A stretch of 10,630 bases of DNA from JBCCTJ01 sp039198585 (GTDB lineage Bacteria; Bacteroidota; Bacteroidia; Cytophagales; Amoebophilaceae): the NCBI GenBank assembly GCA_039198585.1, contig JBCCTJ010000028.1, positions 1 to 10,630 on the forward strand, written 5' to 3'. The first letter of the stretch is position 1. Each line of letters starts with the position of its first letter. A model generated the notes under the pieces. It worked only from the letters and a program-made list of their open reading frames with translations, had not been told where the DNA came from and made no database searches. The position numbers were made by a program, and so were the translations under genes. Shown here piece after piece: positions 6,301-10,630 of this stretch.

Positions 6301-7998
6301 TTAAGTGTATGGCTTGATATCTTTTATGATGAGCTGTTTGGATAGCAAGCCCTGATAGGTATTATTTTCAACTTGATAAGCAATTGTTAGTTTGTTCCTT
6401 TTTTGTACCAAAGGTAAGTATCCTCCCATATTAAAGCCAATAGCTTTCCAAAGCTGACTGCTCGTTCCATCTTTCAATAGTAGCATTAAGTGCTTGTTTT
6501 GATATAATTTATAGTCAATAGCTATTACCGGTTCAGTTGAAAAAACTGGCTGCTGATTATCTGGTCCAAAAGGACGCATGCGATCTATCGTTTTACAAAA
6601 AACTTTCGTAAGATCTCTAAAGTTAAGTTTCACATCTATGACTTGTGAAGCTACCCTAGTTGATACTCTCCAAGTTTTCCTTACTACTTCCTCAAAGTCT
6701 GCTCGGAAAGAAGAGAAATGTTGATAGGGAAGGGATAACCCTGCAGCATAGGCATGACCTCCATATTTTGTCAGCCATTTTTGGCACTTTTTTAATGCTT
6801 CATAAATATTATAGCCAACTACTGATCTAGCAGATCCTACTAGCTGCTCATTTTCTTTAGTAAGTAAAATCGTAGGACGATAGCAGTTCTCTACACAGCG
6901 AGCAGCCCCTATTCCTACTACTCCTTTAGACCACGTATCTTTATACAGCACTGTTGTCAAGCGGTTAGTTTGTTCTGACTCGATCATATGTAGTGCTTCT
7001 TTTAGAAGCTCTTCATCCATTGCTTTACGTTTTGTATTATTTTGCTCCAAAATAGTGGCTATTTTCTTTGCTTTGTCTTGTGTTTGAGCCATTAATAATT
7101 CTACAGCAATACTAGCATGATTGACACGTCCAGCTGCATTAATATAGGGAGCAATTCTAAAAACAATGTCTTTTATATTTAAATTCTGTTTAGGATACGA
7201 CAAAGCTTTTAGAGCATTAATACCAGGTCGTTTGCTTTGATTTATCGTAATTAATCCATGGTGAGCCAAAATTCGATTCTCTCCAACCATAGGTACAATA
7301 TCTGCAGCAATACTGAGTACTACTAAATCTAAATAGCTATACAAGTCTAGAGAGCTGTTATGTGTTCTCTGGAGTAATCCTTGTAGTAGTTTGAAAACAA
7401 TGCCACAACCTGAAAGCTCACGAAAAGGGTAGTTACATGCTTTTTGCTTAGGGTTCAAAATAGCTACCGCAGGTGGGAGGTGATTGCCTGGTTCATGGTG
7501 ATCGCAAATAATAACATCTATATTTCCGCTCTTGGCTCTTCCAAGTTGTTCAATATCACGAGTTCCACAGTCTACACAAATTAATAAGCCTACTTCGTCA
7601 CGAATAGCTTGACTGATTCCTTGCTCAGAAACTCCATATCCTTCTTGATAGCGATCCGGAATATAGTAGGATACATTTCCATATAGCTGCTTAAGTACCT
7701 TACAGAAGAGGGCGACGCTTGTCGTACCATCTACATCATAGTCACCATAAATACGAATATGTTTTTTTTGTCTAATTGCTTGGATAATTTTTTGTACTGC
7801 TTTGGACATTCCTTGCATAAGGAAGGGATCATGTAAATCAGCTAAGCTTGGGTTAAAAAAAGCTTTAGCAGCTTCTAAGTCTTTAATATTTCTTTGCAGT
7901 AAAAGGGTAAGAGTTAGATGAGAAGCAGATAAAAATCCTTGAAAATCTGCTACTTCATTAGCAGATGGTAGAGGCAAGTAAGACCATTTTCGCTGCAT
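6301..7998 (-). CDS. recJ: Single-stranded-DNA-specific 5'-3' exonuclease RecJ
   Basis: RecJ degrades single-stranded DNA 5' to 3' using divalent metal ions, in RecFOR recombination, mismatch repair and base-excision repair. The 565 residues cover the whole family length (E. coli 577). The DHH-phosphoesterase motifs are in order: GDYDVDGTTS with D86, D88 and D90; VDCG with D143; CDHHEPG with D166, H167 and H168; SGCGIVFK at 196-203; and IAADIVP with D233, then MVGENR. INAAGRVNHA (286-295) closes the DHH part. The DHHA1 part has GSARSV at 388-393 and GGHAYAAGL at 413-421. The C-terminal OB-like region ends in IKDIKPY. N-terminal LHDPFLM and the YYIPDRYQEGYG segment (111-122) are typical of Bacteroidetes RecJ. 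All metal ligands are present, so it is probably active. It is transcribed away from the gene at 8282 and reads into the SAP pseudogene 16 bp downstream. Confidence 0.96.
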   Translation of the reverse strand: MQRKWSYLPLPSANEVADFQGFLSASHLTLTLLLQRNIKDLEAAKAFFNPSLADLHDPFLMQGMSKAVQKIIQAIRQKKHIRIYGDYDVDGTTSVALFCKVLKQLYGNVSYYIPDRYQEGYGVSEQGISQAIRDEVGLLICVDCGTRDIEQLGRAKSGNIDVIICDHHEPGNHLPPAVAILNPKQKACNYPFRELSGCGIVFKLLQGLLQRTHNSSLDLYSYLDLVVLSIAADIVPMVGENRILAHHGLITINQSKRPGINALKALSYPKQNLNIKDIVFRIAPYINAAGRVNHASIAVELLMAQTQDKAKKIATILEQNNTKRKAMDEELLKEALHMIESEQTNRLTTVLYKDTWSKGVVGIGAARCVENCYRPTILLTKENEQLVGSARSVVGYNIYEALKKCQKWLTKYGGHAYAAGLSLPYQHFSSFRADFEEVVRKTWRVSTRVASQVIDVKLNFRDLTKVFCKTIDRMRPFGPDNQQPVFSTEPVIAIDYKLYQNKHLMLLLKDGTSSQLWKAIGFNMGGYLPLVQKRNKLTIAYQVENNTYQGLLSKQLIIKDIKPYT

Positions 7999-8281
7999 AA
8001 GTAGAATTTTGGGTAGGAGTAGTAATTCTTAGTCGTAATTTATATACTGGCTACATTACTTGTAAAAAAACTAGTAACTGCTGTAGAACATGCAATTTTA
8101 TTTGAAAAAAAGATAGCAAGCAAAGTTTAGACATTTCTTATCTTAAAAGGCATAAGATTACAGCAATTAATACAGTAATAATTCAAATCAAGAATCTGCT
8201 AATTACTTTTTTATATCCAACGTTTGTAGAATATTTTATAAGTTTGCCCTATAATTCTTGTTTATAACAAATCAGTTGTTT
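7999..8281. other. Divergent intergenic region between recJ and the 10186-ending gene
   Basis: This AT-rich spacer should hold the promoters of both divergent genes. On the plus strand a TAnnTTTG match lies at 8239-8246. On the minus strand I could not find a convincing matching element for recJ. The only small minus-strand ORF (8134-8051, 27 codons) has no coding features. No RNA gene or strong hairpin was seen. Confidence 0.5.
8239..8246 (+). promoter_or_regulatory. Bacteroidetes-type -7 promoter element
   Basis: TAAGTTTG is an exact match to the Bacteroidetes primary-sigma -7 consensus TAnnTTTG. It lies 35 bp upstream of the preferred ATG at 8282. A TTTG is present at 8223-8226, but its 12-bp spacing is too short for the usual -33 element, so the support is a single motif plus its position in the divergent region. 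Confidence 0.45.
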
Positions 8282-10186
8282 ATGTTTCAAATGTTAATCT
8301 ATTTTATCAAGAAAGTAGGTTGTTTTTTATTGTTATTACAAACAATAGGCCTTCAAACTATCAATATTGTAGGTAAATTCTATACTTATAAGCTACAGAA
8401 AACTCAAAAAGATCGTACTGGTTTTGTCTCTAAAATTCGTAAAAGTAAATTAAGTATCAATAGATCGAAAAATGAAAAAAATAAAAAAGTTATTCTCTCA
8501 ATTTTGCGGGTTGTTATAGTAATTTCTTTTTTTATTGTAATCTTTACTTTGTATACTTTGTTATATGATGAGGAAAAGAGTGACGAAGAAAAGCCCGATA
8601 TATTACCTGGTGCCACTAATCTCAAATATGATTTTAATAAGTTTCGATATGGAGGGAAAAAAGAAAAAGAATGGGATGATAAAATTCCCAAATTTCCTTC
8701 TACGTCTATTACTGATATCAATCTCAATCAATTCGATACTAATCCAAAATTCATCGCAACGAGTATTTTACCCGAAAAATCAGCACTCCATACCCGTGTT
8801 AAGAATCATAGTTCACTAGATTATGACAATAGTTCCTCTATTCTCATTAGCCAAATAAATAGGTTACCTGATGACATGTTTCCTATGTTATATGATGATA
8901 ATTCTTATAAAAAGAATGAATTGATAGATAAGTTTACTTACTTTCATCATAAGGTTGATAAGGAGCTTAACAATAAGATAAGGGATGATCGTACTAGAAA
9001 TAGGATTAAAGCAAATTTGATCAAAGTAATAAAAAATATTGAATCAGTGCAAGATCTATCTATACTAGCTATTTATCTTTCTGAACTCATACCCGTTTAT
9101 CAACAGTGTTATGCTACTGCACAAGATTTCCTAGAAAAATACAAAGGTGTATTTGACCTAGACATCAATCACCCTCTTACATTGCCTGGTTATATATACC
9201 ATCTTCTACAGAATCGAAAAGAAGTTCTTGTAGATCTGCTGATACCAAAATACATTGCATCATTATGGCTGAGAGATGCTCAGGTGAAGAATAAAGGAGA
9301 TCATTATGTATTGAAACGCCAAGTTTACAAAGACTTCTGGAAGCCTAAGTTAAAAAACTATCTAACTTTCAAGTTAGAAAAAAAAAGAGCAGCTGAACTA
9401 ACAATAGAACAACGAAAAAAATACAAGCTAGATAATCAGCAATCTACTAATCATAGAGAAGAATTATTAAAAACAATTGACCGAGAAATTAAAGAAACCA
9501 TCGAACAAAATAAAGAGGACACAGAGAACATAATAGAGGCAGTATTCAACAGTTTGCCTAATAAAAATGGGAATATTGTTCTGCAAGAAGAAACAATGAT
9601 CAATAATCAAATAAATGAATCATGGGAAGAAATACTGACTAATACCATTATCTATCACTTGAATATTTCTTCTGGGGGACGACATGTAGTAGCTGGATTT
9701 AAAAAAGGAATGAATCGCTTGGCTAATAGTGGTAGTTCTAGGTATTTCAGTATTGGAATAGGCAAAATAAGTAGTATAATTCCTGATCAGGAGAGTAAAT
9801 TCTTTCAAGAATTACCTCAATTTCATACTGATAATCATTTTACACGCCAAGTTCTAGATGATGATAACCAGCGTTCTTTGAATATAAAGCCAAGACATCT
9901 GAATAGTTTTGGAAAAATATTCAAAGCTGAATTTACACCTCAAAAAGTTGCACAAATGGTACAGGAACATCTTGCGGGAGTATTTCAGGTTGGTGAACAA
10001 GATGCATCGAAGATGCATAACTTATATATGAATTGGTGCGGCAAAAAAGGATGGACTTCTCGTCCTCTATTATTTGATGCTAAAGAAGCTAGTAAAGGTC
10101 GTTATTACATACCGAATCAAAAAGTTATCAAAAAAATTTTGGTACAAATAGGCATTTTTGTCCCCAAAAAAAAAGGAATTACCTAG
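8282..10186 (+). CDS. Unknown membrane-anchored protein with large C-terminal domain
   Basis: The family is not recognised. The frame is open from a TTG at 8258 (642 residues). The ATG at 8282 is preferred (634 residues) because it begins directly before a hydrophobic segment; the ATG at 8291 also fits. There are two membrane segments, about residues 12-38 and 78-103 in TTG numbering. The loop between them is strongly basic (many K and R at 45-77), so by the positive-inside rule the loop is cytoplasmic and both ends face out. After the second segment comes an acidic stretch (DEEKSDEEKPD), then about 530 residues of mostly helical, charged sequence. A K/E/Q-rich region lies near 370-425. The end looks globular, with the cluster YMNWCGKKGW near 590-599. 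No enzyme motif or repeat was seen. The gene stands alone, divergent from recJ, with its own likely promoter. Near the stop is an A9 run (10166-10174) where slippage could change the last residues. The coding call is firm. Confidence 0.8.
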   Translation: MFQMLIYFIKKVGCFLLLLQTIGLQTINIVGKFYTYKLQKTQKDRTGFVSKIRKSKLSINRSKNEKNKKVILSILRVVIVISFFIVIFTLYTLLYDEEKSDEEKPDILPGATNLKYDFNKFRYGGKKEKEWDDKIPKFPSTSITDINLNQFDTNPKFIATSILPEKSALHTRVKNHSSLDYDNSSSILISQINRLPDDMFPMLYDDNSYKKNELIDKFTYFHHKVDKELNNKIRDDRTRNRIKANLIKVIKNIESVQDLSILAIYLSELIPVYQQCYATAQDFLEKYKGVFDLDINHPLTLPGYIYHLLQNRKEVLVDLLIPKYIASLWLRDAQVKNKGDHYVLKRQVYKDFWKPKLKNYLTFKLEKKRAAELTIEQRKKYKLDNQQSTNHREELLKTIDREIKETIEQNKEDTENIIEAVFNSLPNKNGNIVLQEETMINNQINESWEEILTNTIIYHLNISSGGRHVVAGFKKGMNRLANSGSSRYFSIGIGKISSIIPDQESKFFQELPQFHTDNHFTRQVLDDDNQRSLNIKPRHLNSFGKIFKAEFTPQKVAQMVQEHLAGVFQVGEQDASKMHNLYMNWCGKKGWTSRPLLFDAKEASKGRYYIPNQKVIKKILVQIGIFVPKKKGIT

Positions 10187-10331
10187 TAGATTAGTTCTTA
10201 CATTTACTAGTAAGTAGTATATATAGGGGGTGTAAGAGGAATACAAAACTATTTCAATCATTAGTATAAGGCACTTAGCTACCATTTTGCTAGCTAATAA
10301 TAGTTCAGTACAATTGAAAAAAAATCCAAAA

Positions 10332-10373
10332 ATGAGAAGTGGAAAATGGAAAGTGAGAAATGACAGGTGAATG
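10332..10373 (+). repeat. Degenerate heptanucleotide repeat, six units
   Basis: Six consecutive 7-bp units read ATGAGAA, GTGGAAA, ATGGAAA, GTGAGAA, ATGACAG, GTGAATG. Each starts with A or G then TG, with A and G alternating strictly, so the true period may be 14 bp repeated three times. The array is purine-rich on the plus strand, non-coding, and sits about 115 bp from the insertion-sequence end. Confidence 0.65.
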
Positions 10374-10387
10374 AATAAGCTTATGTA

Positions 10388-10424
10388 GCAAGCGTGTAGG
10401 GAAATCTACACAAAAGGTGCTTGC
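10388..10424. repeat. Nested inverted repeat (two-part hairpin)
   Basis: The outer arms GCAAGC (10388-10393) and GCTTGC (10419-10424) enclose the inner arms GTGTAG (10394-10399) and CTACAC (10406-10411) around a GGAAAT loop. The only asymmetry is a 7-nt bulge, AAAAGGT, on the 3' side. It lies between two convergent transcription units. It could be a transcript-end structure or a protein or recombination site; no T-run follows. Confidence 0.5.
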
Positions 10425-10490
10425 ATGCAACTACATATGACAATGGTGTTTTTAAGTATAACAAAAATAAATTTTTATTTGAAATTTTAC

Positions 10491-10630
10491 GAGAGTGTAA
10501 TTTAAACTCTGTCTAAGGTTTCAAATGTAAAGTTAAATCAAGAGGCATTCTAGCTCCAAATCTAATGGTTAATTGCTGTGCTGTCAAACCCCAATGTGAC
10601 AAAGGTGCACTCCACTTTTTTTCTATGTTC
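10491..10630 (-). mobile_element. Partial IS256-like element, one end inside the window
   Basis: The transposase C-terminus (10630-10513) is followed by a short non-coding end. GAGAGTGTAATTTAAACTCT beginning at 10491 resembles, from memory, terminal inverted repeats of IS256-family elements, which lie a few bases past the transposase stop. I therefore place the boundary near 10491. The other end, its matching inverted repeat and any target duplication are outside the window, so the boundary is inference. Confidence 0.5.
10513..10630 (-). CDS. C-terminal end of an IS256/Mutator-family transposase (cut by window edge)
   Basis: Thirty-eight codons end in TAG at 10513-10515 and continue beyond the window. 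The peptide contains EKKWSAPLSHWGLTAQQL followed by TIRFGAR. This fits the conserved tail of IS256/Mutator transposases, K-K-W-x-x-P-(x)3-W-G-(x)4-Q-(x)-I-x-F-x-x-R. This tail lies past the catalytic DDE residues, so activity cannot be judged here. It faces the unknown plus-strand gene convergently. Whether the full transposase is intact depends on sequence to the right. Confidence 0.75.
   Translation of the reverse strand, partial: NIEKKWSAPLSHWGLTAQQLTIRFGARMPLDLTLHLKP

Larger units (their letters stand above)
10187..10490. other. Non-coding spacer between the unknown gene and the IS end
   Basis: I see no gene here in any frame. Just past the stop codon, CTAGTA at 10183-10188 can pair with TACTAG at 10205-10210 around a 16-nt loop, and TTACTAGTAA at 10204-10213 is a perfect palindrome. 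Either could mark transcript ends, but there is no clear U-run. Further on lie the heptamer repeat (10332-10373), the nested inverted repeat (10388-10424) and a 10-bp palindrome TTGCATGCAA (10421-10430). Confidence 0.5.

Noticed and set aside
8051..8134. A 27-codon minus-strand ORF upstream of recJ.
   Set aside because: It is short, has no ribosome site or recognisable composition, and stops before recJ; AT-rich spacer yields such frames by chance.
8404..8819. Overlapping open frames on both strands (107 codons minus, 84 codons plus) within the N-terminal part of the unknown plus-strand gene.
   Set aside because: They are in an AT-rich, K/S/F-biased stretch, are shadow-like in composition, and lie inside a much longer convincing frame.
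10070..10285. A 71-codon minus-strand frame across the end of the unknown plus-strand gene.
   Set aside because: Most of it is antisense to the clearly coding plus-strand frame, and its aromatic-rich composition looks like the complement of that gene.
1..10630. CRISPR array, toxin-antitoxin pair, retron or other defence system.
   Set aside because: No evenly spaced repeats, no paired small ORFs, and no reverse-transcriptase or nuclease motifs other than RecJ were found.

Overview
The window is AT-rich (about one third G+C by eye). It looks like the chromosome of a Bacteroidota bacterium living as an intracellular symbiont, most plausibly of the Amoebophilus/Cardinium group. The grounds are the Bacteroidetes-type RecJ and Ung sequences, a TAnnTTTG promoter match, weak or absent Shine-Dalgarno signals, three large orphan membrane-anchored proteins, a decaying gene and an insertion-sequence end. 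The taxonomic call is inference from recalled families; nothing was searched.

Layout. Positions 1-1624 (+) hold an unknown coiled-coil protein with a C-terminal membrane anchor, probably cut at its 5' end by the window edge. A 205-bp convergent spacer follows. On the minus strand, read from 5705 down to 1830, three genes are spaced by only 22 and 23 bp: an unknown single-pass envelope protein, ung (uracil-DNA glycosylase) and sufS (cysteine desulfurase). They are probably cotranscribed. Upstream of them, also on the minus strand, recJ (7998-6301) is followed after 16 bp by a wrecked gene (6284-5754). I read this as a degenerate SAP-domain protein, and it fills most of what would otherwise be a 595-bp gap. 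A 283-bp divergent region separates recJ from a plus-strand gene (8282-10186) for another unknown protein with two N-terminal membrane segments and a large extracytoplasmic part. The right end is non-coding and holds a degenerate heptamer repeat and a nested inverted repeat. It closes with the C-terminal end of an IS256/Mutator-type transposase that runs out of the window.

Function. The recognisable genes are housekeeping: RecJ and Ung act in DNA repair and recombination, and SufS mobilises sulfur for Fe-S clusters. The three orphan membrane proteins carry no motif I can name and are the main unknowns. The most informative non-obvious feature is the pseudogene behind recJ: its parts can be followed through two frameshifts and several stops, including a probable Trp-to-amber change. 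I see no clear new multi-gene system, CRISPR array or RNA gene.
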